The position numbers and the translations under genes are program-made. DNA of 31,754 nucleotides from Muribaculaceae bacterium (GTDB lineage Bacteria > Bacteroidota > Bacteroidia > Bacteroidales > Muribaculaceae), in contig JAFYYI010000021.1 of NCBI GenBank assembly GCA_017557665.1, positions 1-31,754 of the forward strand, read 5' to 3'. The notes beneath the pieces were generated by a model that saw only the letters and a list, made by a program, of their open reading frames with translations, searched no databases and was not told the origin of the DNA. The stretch's first letter is position 1. Every line of letters begins with the position of its first letter. Of this stretch, positions 7,535 to 15,257 are shown piece after piece.

Positions 7535-8854
7535 ATGATCATGAAAAAAATACTATTTGTGATGCTTGTGGGGCTTTTAGCAGCGCTGTCACCTAAGGCT
7601 CATGCCTTTGAGGTTGACGGAATGTATTACGGTATCAATTCGGATAACACAACGGTATTTGTCACCTCTGGACCGAATAAATATCGCGGAGATATCACAA
7701 TTCCCAACACCGTTGTATATGAAGGAAAGACCTATACAGTATCTTCGATACGTTCTAGTGCCTTTAGTGGCTGTGATAACTTGACCAGTGTTAAGATGGG
7801 TGAATCTATTACTTCTATCGGCTCTAACGCGTTTTCCAGCAGCCAGAGTCTAAGAGCAGTCACCATTGGCAAGTCGGTGAAAACGATTGGCGATTTCGCA
7901 TTCTATGGATGCTCAGCATTAACCGAGATTATCATTCCTGATAATGTCACCTTCATCGGCGAGAGTATCTGTTCGTATTGCAACTACTTGACATCGGCAA
8001 CCATTGGCGATGGGGTTACGGACATTGGATACCGATCTTTCCTTAATTGCAGGCGTCTCAAGGAGGTCACCATCGGGAAAAACGTTGCTTTTATTGGAGA
8101 TGAGGCCTTCTACAACTGCACGGAGTTGACGAAGGTCAACATTAAGGATTTGACCGCATGGTGCCTCATTGATTTTGATGGCAGCGCAGTTGCCAATCCT
8201 CTTTGCTATGCCCATCATCTTTTCCTGAATGGCCAAGAAATAAAAGACCTTATCATCCCTGAAACCATCTCTGAGATACGCAACTTCACCTTCAACGGAG
8301 GCAGTGGATTCACGAGTGTCGATTTGGGCAATGTCACCTCGATTGGCTGGGCGTCATTCTCTGTATGTACGGGGCTGAAAACCATCAACTTCGGAAGATC
8401 GCTCACCACCATCGGGAACTCCGCATTCAGCAGTTGCACAGGTTTGAAGAGCCTGAAGTTTCCACGCTCTTTGACCGAAATCGGGTATTATGCCTTTGAA
8501 GATTGTGACAGTTTGACCAGTATACGTTGCTTATCTGTTACTCCACCTGAATTGCATGACGGGAACACATTCAGTTACACCTGCTACCTAAATGCGATAC
8601 TCACCGTTCCAAAGAATGCCATCAGCAACTACACAGTTAAATGGAGCGAATGGAGGGCATTCAGGCATATCGTTGAATGGGAATTCAATGGGTGTGATGT
8701 GAATTGCGACAGAGAAGTCAACATCGCTGATGTCAACATGATAATAGAAGCCATATTATCGGGATGGACTGATGACATCTACGATGTGAACTATGACAAC
8801 GAAATCAACATCGCCGACGTTAATGAGGTTATCGATATGATTCTGACAATCTGA
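7535..8854 (+). CDS. Secreted BspA-like leucine-rich-repeat protein with dockerin-like C-terminus
   Basis: A 439-residue exported protein. The signal peptide is best read from the second ATG at 7541 (MKKILFVMLVGLLAALSPKAHA); ATG 7535 adds two residues. The mature N-terminus opens with FEVDGMYY, a motif shared with the LRR protein at 25355 and the remnant at 8859. Two runs of ~23-residue BspA/LRR_5 repeats (xxIGxxAFxxCxxL) cover about 60-190 and 255-340, split by a segment with LTAWCLIDF. The tail is a two-loop dockerin-like domain (CDVNCDREVNIAD, YDVNYDNEINIAD). In this family LRRs mediate binding to surfaces or proteins; no enzymatic domain is visible. No clear promoter lies between it and the MITE-like element. 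Confidence 0.88.
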   Translation: MIMKKILFVMLVGLLAALSPKAHAFEVDGMYYGINSDNTTVFVTSGPNKYRGDITIPNTVVYEGKTYTVSSIRSSAFSGCDNLTSVKMGESITSIGSNAFSSSQSLRAVTIGKSVKTIGDFAFYGCSALTEIIIPDNVTFIGESICSYCNYLTSATIGDGVTDIGYRSFLNCRRLKEVTIGKNVAFIGDEAFYNCTELTKVNIKDLTAWCLIDFDGSAVANPLCYAHHLFLNGQEIKDLIIPETISEIRNFTFNGGSGFTSVDLGNVTSIGWASFSVCTGLKTINFGRSLTTIGNSAFSSCTGLKSLKFPRSLTEIGYYAFEDCDSLTSIRCLSVTPPELHDGNTFSYTCYLNAILTVPKNAISNYTVKWSEWRAFRHIVEWEFNGCDVNCDREVNIADVNMIIEAILSGWTDDIYDVNYDNEINIADVNEVIDMILTI

Positions 8855-8858
8855 TAAC

Positions 8859-8953
8859 AAGACCCTGCTGCTGGCTCTTATGATGCCGGTCACAGTTATT
8901 GCCCTTCCCCGTACGACTATGACAACTACGAGTTTGAAGTGGATGGTATCCAG
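8859..8953 (+). pseudogene. Decayed 5' end of another BspA-like LRR gene
   Basis: Starting 4 nt after the LRR stop codon, one frame reads a signal-peptide-like KTLLLALMMPVTVIALP (8859-8909, no ATG). After a frame change in the cccc run it reads YDYDNYEFEVDGI (8912-8950). EFEVDGI matches the FEVDGM/I motif at the start of the LRR region in the proteins at 7535 and 25355. Homology stops near 8953, so only about 30 codons survive. The fragment overlaps the last codons of the minus-strand TPR gene. I infer a truncated tandem copy of the LRR gene. Confidence 0.6.
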
Positions 8954-10659
8954 GCGGTGTGGCGACGGACAAACTCGTCAAGGTCTTTGACATTGAGTTT
9001 CTTGGCGATTGTTATTTTCTTGTTATAGACCGTGCCGATGCTCCTGTAGCCCATCGTCACCATGATCACTGTGCGTGAGAAGCCGCAGCAATAGAGCGCC
9101 AGCAGATTCAGTTCGCTATCGGTCAGCGTGCCGCCTGCCTCCTCTTGTGCCTTGACAAGCACATTATCGTGCAATTCATTGACCAGGGACTGCAGATGCG
9201 ACCAGTAATTGCTATCATCGCTCACACCAGGCACCGTCATCATCTCCTTGAACTTCGCGGCAAACTTTTCGCTGTCGTATTGGTAGGACCATTCCATCAG
9301 TTGATGCACGGCACTGATTTGCTGATTGATTATGGCACGTAGTTCGTCGCTCTGGCGCACCTTCCCCTCATCGTCCTGCCCTTGTGAATCAAGCCGCGCC
9401 TGCATCTGCTGCAGGCTGTCCAGCGAGCCGTCAAGGTCGGCCTTGAGCATCTCGACCTCGTTCTGCCTCATTTTCAGTTGATTCTTGTACCTCCAAACCA
9501 AGGAAGTCACCGCCAGCAACGCCAATGCCAACAAAGCAGCCAGCAGCAACGCCTCATTCAATCGGGATTCACTTTGCACCCGATTCAGCACCGCCAACTG
9601 CACGTCATATTTCTTCTCCACCTCAAGCAGACGATGGTTCAGGCCATTGATGGTCAACGAATCGGCCATGGCATGTGCCAGCTGGATGTAGTTTTTGGAC
9701 TTTTCCTCATCTTTCCAGTACCTGTGCTCCAGTTCGGACATGAGTTCGAAATAGACGATGCTGTCCCTCGCATTGGTGGCCCGTGGAGCCTGTTGCAGAT
9801 AGTAAATCGCCGAGTCTCCTAGTCCCAGGAACAAGTAGGACGAGGCCAGACGGTAATGGGCCCGCGGATGGTCTATGACGGCAGGATTGACCGAAACTGC
9901 CTGCAAGCCATATTTCTTGCTTAGCCCGTAATTACGCTCCCTCACCAGATAGTATTCTGATAGCGTATAACGGTTGGCAAAAACGTGATATTCATCGCCC
10001 AATTCCCGGGCCAAGTCAATGGCTTCTTTCAAATAGATCACGGCCGAATCATGCTTCTCGTCGATATTGCGATAAATACAGCCGATGCTCATGAGGCACA
10101 CCTGCTCATAGTGCTTGTCCCCAAGTGCCTTAAAGATAGGCATCGCCTCTTGGTACTTCTGCAGGGCGATGGTATTAGTCCCCATTACCTGTGACTGGTA
10201 TAGGGCGCCCAGCCTCAACTTGGCATAGGCGATCATCGAGCTGTCGGTAGCCAGCGGCAGGGCCTCGGCCTGATGGTAACTTTCAACCGCTTTTTCCAGC
10301 TTGCCCATGTCCTCATTGACGCAACCCTGGGCGACGAGCGCCTTCAGATATTTCAAGTCATCCCTCGACTTCTTGTAATAGCCGACGGCCTCGATAATCG
10401 CCGAATCGCTGGTGCAGGGGATATAGTTCTTGTACATCGCCATCGACAACAGCACGGCATGGTATGCCCGTTCCTCTTTGCTCAACGGTTCGGTATCCAT
10501 CTGCTGCAGCAAGGACAATGCCTCTTTCTCCTGCTGATGATAGACCATCGAGTCAATGCGCGAGAGTTCCCGCATGTTAGCACTGTCGTGGTGGCATCCC
10601 GCAATCATGAGGGAGAAAACTGCAATAAATGGAATAAAAACGTTCTTGATGTATATCAT
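8926..10659 (-). CDS. Membrane-anchored TPR protein with LuxR-like C-terminal HTH
   Basis: A 577-residue protein with a lipobox-like signal (LMIAGC), a long tetratricopeptide-type region (about 30-330), one strong transmembrane helix (about 370-395), a coiled coil and a C-terminal segment resembling a LuxR-type HTH (LTDSELNLLALYCCGFS...GTVYNKKITIAKKL). The predicted topology puts the TPRs outside and the DNA-binding-like part in the cytoplasm, a membrane-tethered regulator. I prefer ATG 10659 because it starts the signal peptide directly; GTG 10698 would add 13 polar residues. It is divergent from the CotH gene, as regulators often are from their targets. The last residues (IPSTSNS) are encoded antisense to the LRR remnant, so the native tail may have been replaced. 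Confidence 0.8.
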   Translation of the reverse strand: MIYIKNVFIPFIAVFSLMIAGCHHDSANMRELSRIDSMVYHQQEKEALSLLQQMDTEPLSKEERAYHAVLLSMAMYKNYIPCTSDSAIIEAVGYYKKSRDDLKYLKALVAQGCVNEDMGKLEKAVESYHQAEALPLATDSSMIAYAKLRLGALYQSQVMGTNTIALQKYQEAMPIFKALGDKHYEQVCLMSIGCIYRNIDEKHDSAVIYLKEAIDLARELGDEYHVFANRYTLSEYYLVRERNYGLSKKYGLQAVSVNPAVIDHPRAHYRLASSYLFLGLGDSAIYYLQQAPRATNARDSIVYFELMSELEHRYWKDEEKSKNYIQLAHAMADSLTINGLNHRLLEVEKKYDVQLAVLNRVQSESRLNEALLLAALLALALLAVTSLVWRYKNQLKMRQNEVEMLKADLDGSLDSLQQMQARLDSQGQDDEGKVRQSDELRAIINQQISAVHQLMEWSYQYDSEKFAAKFKEMMTVPGVSDDSNYWSHLQSLVNELHDNVLVKAQEEAGGTLTDSELNLLALYCCGFSRTVIMVTMGYRSIGTVYNKKITIAKKLNVKDLDEFVRRHTAWIPSTSNS

Positions 10660-10724
10660 TCGATAGGGTTGTTTGTTTCTGATTTTACGGTCATTCACCC
10701 CGTTGTAGCGGTGAATTCTTGATG

Positions 10725-10732
10725 CAAAATTA
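10725..10732 (-). promoter_or_regulatory. -7 element TAATTTTG for the TPR regulator gene
   Basis: The minus strand has TAATTTTG followed by C, matching TAnnTTTG. It predicts a start near 10717, giving a ~58-nt leader to ATG 10659 and only ~19 nt to the alternative GTG. No clear -33 TTTG is visible. Confidence 0.5.
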
Positions 10733-10750
10733 ACACATTAAGGCTTATCA

Positions 10751-10853
10751 TCTAAAATAATGAGCTAAAAATGAGAATAATTATTTTTAGATGGTTGATT
10801 TTCTGCATTTTGCGTTTTCTAAAATGAGGTCTGAATGAATCCACTTTTGGACC
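10751..10853 (+). promoter_or_regulatory. Conserved upstream module (copy A) with repeated ATGAG boxes
   Basis: This stretch aligns without gaps to 12320-12422 upstream of the large LRR gene (about 69 of 103 positions identical by hand). Both copies have TCTAAAnnnATGAG, then AAAATGAG, then a second AAAATGAG exactly 53 nt later, then GAATGA and a TTTT.GAC block. In this copy the AAAATGAG boxes are at 10768-10775 and 10821-10828. It lies between the divergent TPR regulator and CotH genes and may be an operator region. Confidence 0.6.
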
Positions 10854-10873
10854 AATTTAACATTTCCGGTCTC

Positions 10874-10881
10874 TAACTTTG
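10874..10881 (+). promoter_or_regulatory. -7 element TAACTTTG of the CotH gene
   Basis: TAACTTTG is a perfect match to TAnnTTTG, 36 nt ahead of the ATG at 10918. The only TTTG upstream (10846-10849) is 24 nt away, longer than usual. This box overlaps the TTG at 10879, which argues against using that codon as the translation start. Confidence 0.6.
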
Positions 10882-10917
10882 TGGGGAGAAATATTCATTT
10901 TAATAATACGATTTTAT

Positions 10918-12270
10918 ATGATCAAAACAAGTTTCTTGATTTCAATTATTATGGTACTGTCGTTTGCCGCTTGTGGGGATGAGCCTAAAATACCTGAGCA
11001 AGAACCCGATTCTCCAACACCAGAGGACACCGTGGTCATAGACATACCCTTCTCAGGCTCGCTACCCGTGTTGTTTATCAATACCGAGGATAGCTGTGAG
11101 ATAGACAGCAAGGATGAGTACGTCAATGCCGAATGGTGGCTGGACAACATGGGTGACAAACGCTTTGAATCCATCGGATCAAGAAAACGACCCTTGAAAA
11201 CCGAAATCAAGGGCCGCGGAAATGCCACATGGACCAATCTAGAAAAAAAGCCCTATCGACTCAAGTTTGGTGAGAAACACAAGGTGCTGGGCATGCCATC
11301 GAGTCGACACTGGGTGCTGATGGCCAACGCCGAGTACTGGATGGGGCAGTTGAACGATGCGCTGCCATTTGAAATCGGGCGCCGCATGGGTATGGCGTGG
11401 AATCCACGCATACAACCCGTCGAAGTCGTGCTCAACGGCGACTATATCGGGCTGTACTTCTTGACCGAGAAAATACGTGTCGCCAAGAACCGTGTCAACA
11501 TCGAGGAACAGAATGACTATGAAACCGACCCCGATCGCATCACCGGCGGCTGGCTGCTGGAAATCGACAACTACATCGAACCTGATAATATCACGTTCAT
11601 CGAGGGCAACGGCAATCCCATATGGGTGACCACGCACTCCCCTGAACATCTGAGTGAGAAACAACGTGAATACATCACCCACTTCTTAATGGCAGCCGAT
11701 GAAGCTATCTATTGCCATGACAAGAGCAGCACTCTTTGGGAAGATTACATCGACATTGACTCGCTCGCCATTTTCTACATTGTTCATGAAGTAGTTGATA
11801 ATCCCGAAGCCTTCTCGGGCAGCTGCTACATGTACAAGCATCATGGAGAAAACACCAAGTTGGTTTTCGGTCCGCTGTGGGATTGCGGCAGTTCATTCCA
11901 CCGCTTTGACTCTACCTATGGTTTTGACGAGTTCATCTACGAGAACCTGCCCAGCTACTGTCGCTCGAGGTGGATTGCTGAAATTGCCAAATACCCTCGA
12001 TTTCAAGAACGTGTGAGGCATCACTGGAAACGCTTTTTTGAAGAGGTCTACCCCACAACGGGAATCTTCATGGAGGAATTCACGGCAAGAATTGAGGCCG
12101 CTGGCAACTGTGACCATGAACGCTGGCCGCAATACAGCAGCGACAATATCACGGCTCGCATGAGAGCATTTGAGAAACCTTGCTTCGATAAGAAAGTGGC
12201 TTGGCTCAATAGCCAATGGAACACGCAACATATACACAATAATGTTACTAAATCAAATCAATCGAAATGA
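10918..12270 (+). CDS. CotH-family lipoprotein (atypical protein-kinase fold)
   Basis: A 450-residue CotH-family protein. CotH of Bacillus spores is an atypical kinase of coat proteins, and CotH modules also occur in dockerin proteins of cellulosome-forming Ruminococcus. I start at ATG 10918, which gives a lipoprotein signal (LSFAACGDE, Cys19); an upstream TTG at 10879 lies inside the -7 box. A Ser/Pro/Glu-rich linker (about 22-40) leads to the CotH domain: IKGRGNATW (97-105), KKPYRLKF, RHWVLMAN, GDYIGLYFLTEKI (174-186), LLEIDNY and FGPLWDCGSSF (317-327). The usual WDxD-type motif has Gly where a second Asp is common, so activity is uncertain. The upstream region is shared with the LRR gene at 12486. 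Confidence 0.88.
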   Translation: MIKTSFLISIIMVLSFAACGDEPKIPEQEPDSPTPEDTVVIDIPFSGSLPVLFINTEDSCEIDSKDEYVNAEWWLDNMGDKRFESIGSRKRPLKTEIKGRGNATWTNLEKKPYRLKFGEKHKVLGMPSSRHWVLMANAEYWMGQLNDALPFEIGRRMGMAWNPRIQPVEVVLNGDYIGLYFLTEKIRVAKNRVNIEEQNDYETDPDRITGGWLLEIDNYIEPDNITFIEGNGNPIWVTTHSPEHLSEKQREYITHFLMAADEAIYCHDKSSTLWEDYIDIDSLAIFYIVHEVVDNPEAFSGSCYMYKHHGENTKLVFGPLWDCGSSFHRFDSTYGFDEFIYENLPSYCRSRWIAEIAKYPRFQERVRHHWKRFFEEVYPTTGIFMEEFTARIEAAGNCDHERWPQYSSDNITARMRAFEKPCFDKKVAWLNSQWNTQHIHNNVTKSNQSK

Positions 12271-12319
12271 TAACGATGCCGTGAATCTTTGATGCATTGC
12301 CACTATTTGGTGCCCAATA

Positions 12320-12422
12320 TCTAAACCCATGAGTCCAAAATGAGATTTTTATTTTTTACACGCAAGATTTCCAGTGTTTTACATTTTTGAAAATGAGATT
12401 GGAATGAGGCGCTTTTTTGACA
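12320..12422 (+). promoter_or_regulatory. Conserved upstream module (copy B) with repeated ATGAG boxes
   Basis: Counterpart of 10751-10853. ATGAG is at 12329-12333 and AAAATGAG at 12337-12344 and 12390-12397, again 53 nt apart. The second box starts 42 nt before the -7 element, against 53 nt in copy A, a difference of 11 nt or about one helical turn. Confidence 0.6.
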
Positions 12423-12431
12423 AAATAATTA

Positions 12432-12439
12432 TAACTTTG
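12432..12439 (+). promoter_or_regulatory. -7 element TAACTTTG of the large LRR gene
   Basis: TAACTTTG followed by C is a perfect Bacteroidetes -7 box, identical to that of the CotH gene, and lies about 46 nt before the start codon. No TTTG lies at 19-21 nt; the nearest (12416-12419) is only 12 nt away, so activation by a regulator is plausible. Confidence 0.6.
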
Positions 12440-12485
12440 CAGATGAAATGCTATCGCAATTAATAACTAAAAACGACATATCATT

Positions 12486-14477
12486 ATGAACACGACAAAG
12501 AAACTGATGACTCTGTTGCTGGTTATCACGACAGCGCTCCATGCTTCAGCAGGTTATGAAACGCTTACTTATAATGGAATCAATTATGAATTCTATTTCT
12601 CTGGCTCTGGTGTCAGCGCAGTAGGTGACTCCGCCAAAGTGGGCGTGAACAATAATTTCAGTGGTGCCGCCGATATTGCTTCTTCGGTGACCTGTGAATA
12701 TACCTATGTTTCAGGATATGACGATCTGGGCAGCCCCATCTATTCAACCCGCAATCTGACAGCACAGGTCATAGCCATCAGCAAAAATGCGTTCCAGAAT
12801 TGTAACGGTCTGACGAGCGTGACCATCCCCAACTCGGTTACCGAAATCGGGGAATATGCCTTTTCGCATTGTCTATACTTGACAAACCTGAGCATCGGCA
12901 ACTCGGTGGGCTCCATCGGCCAATTTGCGTTCCTGGAATGTGCAAGCCTACCTAGCGTGACCATACCCAATAGCGTCACATCAATCCCTAAAGGCTGTTT
13001 CTCGCAATGCCGCAGCATGACCAGTGTGAGCTTCCCCAACACAGTCACCGACATCGGCCCACGGGCATTCTATGATTGTCGCAAACTGACGGGCGTGAAC
13101 ATTCCAAATTCGGTAAATACCATCGGAGATAGCACATTCTATGGCTGCATCGGCTTGGCAAACGTGATGATTGGCAACTCTGCCACATCAATACCCCGAA
13201 GCTGCTTCAATGGTTGCACCAGTCTGACGAGTGTAAACATCCCGAACTCTGTCACTGCCATCGGTGACAAGGCGTTCTACAATTGCCAGAGCTTGACGAG
13301 TGTGGATATTCCCAACACCGTTACAACACTAGGTAAATCAGCATTCTATAATTGTACCAGCTTGACAAGTGCAGCCATCGGTAACGCTGTTGATGCCATC
13401 AAAGAAAGTACGTTCTATAATTGCCGCAACCTGAGGAGCGTCAGCATCCCCAATTCGGTCACTGCCATTGGGTATGAGGCTTTCTATCGATGTACCAAGT
13501 TGACCAGTCTGACCATTGGCAACTCGGTCGCGTCTATCGGAGAATACGCGTTCTATTATTGCGAAGGCTTGACGAGTGTCGCTATTCCTAACTCGGTCAT
13601 CACCATTGCAAAGGGGGCATTCTATGAATGCATGAATCTGACTGAAGTGGCGCTCGGCAACGCTGTTACAACCATCGGGGATATGGCATTCCTTAATTGC
13701 AGCAGCCTGAAAAGTATAGACATTCCCAATTCTGTTACCACTATTGGTAATGATGCGTTCTTTAATTGCTCAAGCATGGCGAGCGTGATCATCGGCAACT
13801 CGGTCGCCACCATCGGCAATTCGGTGTTCTCGGGTTGCACAAGCCTGACAAGCGTGGACATCCCCAACTCAGTCACCGAAATGGGTGCATCGGTATTCTA
13901 CAGTTGCAGCAACCTAAGGAGTGTAAACATCTCCAATTCCTTGACAGCAATCCCAGCCAATTGCTTCTCTGACTGCATTAGGCTGGAGAGCGTTATCATC
14001 CCCAACCAAGTCGAAACAATATGGGATTGGGCATTTGCCGGATGCCGCAATCTGTCGAGCGTGACCATTCCAAGCGCAACCAGGGCGATTAACAACAATG
14101 CTTTCTATGATTGCATCTCGCTGACGAGCGTGACTTGTCAAGCCATGACGCCTCCTCCTTTCATTACAGAGAATAGTTTCGATGAGCGATGCTACGAAAC
14201 TGCCACCTTGCATGTCCCGTCTAGTGCTGTGGAGAGCTACCGCAACGCCCCCGTTTGGAACAGATTCGTCCATATCCAAGCCATAGGCACCCAGCCTGGT
14301 GACGTGGACGGTGACGGCGAGGTCACTATCGGTGACGCCAATAACGTAATCGATGTTGTCATCATGGGCGGCAACAACGGCCACACCCGCATACCTGCCG
14401 CCGACGTCAACGGCGACGGCGAGGTCAGCATTGCCGATGTCAATGCCATCATCGACATCATCCTGAAAAACGACTAA
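12486..14477 (+). CDS. Large BspA-like LRR protein (about 20 repeats) with dockerin-like C-terminus
   Basis: A 663-residue exported protein with an N-terminal signal peptide ending near ALHASA and a short N-domain. About 20 consecutive 23-residue LRR_5/BspA units span about 97-560, identifiable by AFxxC or related ends. IPNSV-type and IGNSV-type units largely alternate, suggesting growth by duplication of unit pairs. A cap segment (TPPPFITENSF...LHVPSSAVESY) follows, then a dockerin-like domain with two canonical calcium loops (GDVDGDGEVTIGD and ADVNGDGEVSIAD). LRR arrays of this type bind host, matrix or microbial surface ligands; the ligand cannot be read here. A small membrane protein gene follows after 12 nt. 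Confidence 0.9.
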   Translation: MNTTKKLMTLLLVITTALHASAGYETLTYNGINYEFYFSGSGVSAVGDSAKVGVNNNFSGAADIASSVTCEYTYVSGYDDLGSPIYSTRNLTAQVIAISKNAFQNCNGLTSVTIPNSVTEIGEYAFSHCLYLTNLSIGNSVGSIGQFAFLECASLPSVTIPNSVTSIPKGCFSQCRSMTSVSFPNTVTDIGPRAFYDCRKLTGVNIPNSVNTIGDSTFYGCIGLANVMIGNSATSIPRSCFNGCTSLTSVNIPNSVTAIGDKAFYNCQSLTSVDIPNTVTTLGKSAFYNCTSLTSAAIGNAVDAIKESTFYNCRNLRSVSIPNSVTAIGYEAFYRCTKLTSLTIGNSVASIGEYAFYYCEGLTSVAIPNSVITIAKGAFYECMNLTEVALGNAVTTIGDMAFLNCSSLKSIDIPNSVTTIGNDAFFNCSSMASVIIGNSVATIGNSVFSGCTSLTSVDIPNSVTEMGASVFYSCSNLRSVNISNSLTAIPANCFSDCIRLESVIIPNQVETIWDWAFAGCRNLSSVTIPSATRAINNNAFYDCISLTSVTCQAMTPPPFITENSFDERCYETATLHVPSSAVESYRNAPVWNRFVHIQAIGTQPGDVDGDGEVTIGDANNVIDVVIMGGNNGHTRIPAADVNGDGEVSIADVNAIIDIILKND

Positions 14478-14489
14478 ACCATCGCCACT

Positions 14490-14927
14490 ATGAGCACGGC
14501 CAAGAAACAGTGCCTTTGGGCGTTCCTGATATCGGCTGCGGTTTTTGCTGCCACATGCAGTGTGCGTGCCTACCATTCTACAGTGGAATGCGCTTGGGCA
14601 CAGGTGGTAGCCTATGCCGCTATTACCTGGTTCCTGCTCGACAAGTGTGGCCATGACGCCAAAAAGCAGTTATGGGTTGTCGCCAGCATCATTCTTGGAC
14701 GATTGTTCCTCGATGTGGCGGTGAGGTTGTTTCTTCCCGTCCCAATAGATTCAGCATTTGAATCGGTCATCGCCATCGCTACGATTCTATTGACATGGCT
14801 ATGCCAAAAAACAAGAGAGTTCTTGATAACAATCTTCGCCATTGTCTTCATCACCGTCTTGAATTCTGTTGTTCATCACGCATGGCTTGACTTTATCGCC
14901 AGCAGCATGATGTACTCCTGTAAATGA
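14490..14927 (+). CDS. Small integral membrane protein, unknown function
   Basis: A 145-residue hydrophobic protein with about four predicted transmembrane segments (roughly 8-26, 38-52, 60-80 and 110-130). Short polar loops carry Lys/Arg, and the C-terminus ends SSMMYSCK. I recognise no family. It starts 12 nt after the LRR stop codon, so it is almost certainly co-transcribed with that gene. A hairpin follows 16 nt after its stop. The coupling suggests an inner-membrane role linked to the LRR protein, but this is inference from position alone. Confidence 0.7.
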   Translation: MSTAKKQCLWAFLISAAVFAATCSVRAYHSTVECAWAQVVAYAAITWFLLDKCGHDAKKQLWVVASIILGRLFLDVAVRLFLPVPIDSAFESVIAIATILLTWLCQKTREFLITIFAIVFITVLNSVVHHAWLDFIASSMMYSCK

Positions 14928-14943
14928 CACATCCGGGGAAAAA

Positions 14944-14988
14944 AGCCCTGCCAGGGGCGACAGTGCACGTGTCGCCCCTGATGAGGCT
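14944..14988. terminator. Long hairpin ending the LRR/membrane-protein unit
   Basis: A perfect 11-bp stem (CAGGGGCGACA 14952-14962 with TGTCGCCCCTG 14970-14980) has a 7-nt loop. It extends through a 4x4 internal loop to AGCC/GGCT (14944-14947, 14985-14988). A run of six A precedes it, giving a T-run only on the minus strand, so on the plus strand it lacks the classical U-tract. From 14989 to 15188 I see nothing further. Confidence 0.55.
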
Positions 14989-15188
14989 AAGACTTCAACT
15001 ATTTCAGGGGTTGCATTCGGCTTCGCCTCGTTACACGTTTAGTGGACACTAACAGGACTATATCAGTCTCTACTGCAACACGTTTCTTATATGGCAACCC
15101 GCCTTTCATAAACGGAAAACAAGAAAAACAATAAGCACAGAATCGCTGGGGGGCATGATGCGTTTTCACATCTTTTAGGATGGAAAGG

Positions 15189-15219
15189 TTGTGGGAATGC
15201 GGGATTGTGTGTATCTTTG
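15189..15219 (+). promoter_or_regulatory. Promoter TTG-N20-TATCTTTG for the AAA-CYTH gene
   Basis: TTG (15189-15191) and TATCTTTG (15212-15219) are separated by 20 nt, matching the Bacteroidetes consensus. The ATG follows 38 nt after the -7 box. Confidence 0.7.
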
Positions 15220-15257
15220 GCTTTCTTTTTTGTGAAACCGAAATTATCATAAACTAA

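Noticed and set aside
10879..10917. TTG start at 10879 for the CotH gene
   Set aside because: The codon lies inside the TAACTTTG -7 box, and ATG 10918 begins a proper lipoprotein signal peptide.
12780..14150. DNA-level tandem repeat or recombination array in its own right
   Set aside because: The ~69-nt periodicity is explained by the 23-residue LRR units of the encoded protein.
14989..15188. Possible small RNA or tRNA gene in the gap before the AAA-CYTH gene
   Set aside because: I found no cloverleaf, no tRNA T-loop motif and no promoter pointing into this stretch apart from that of the next gene.
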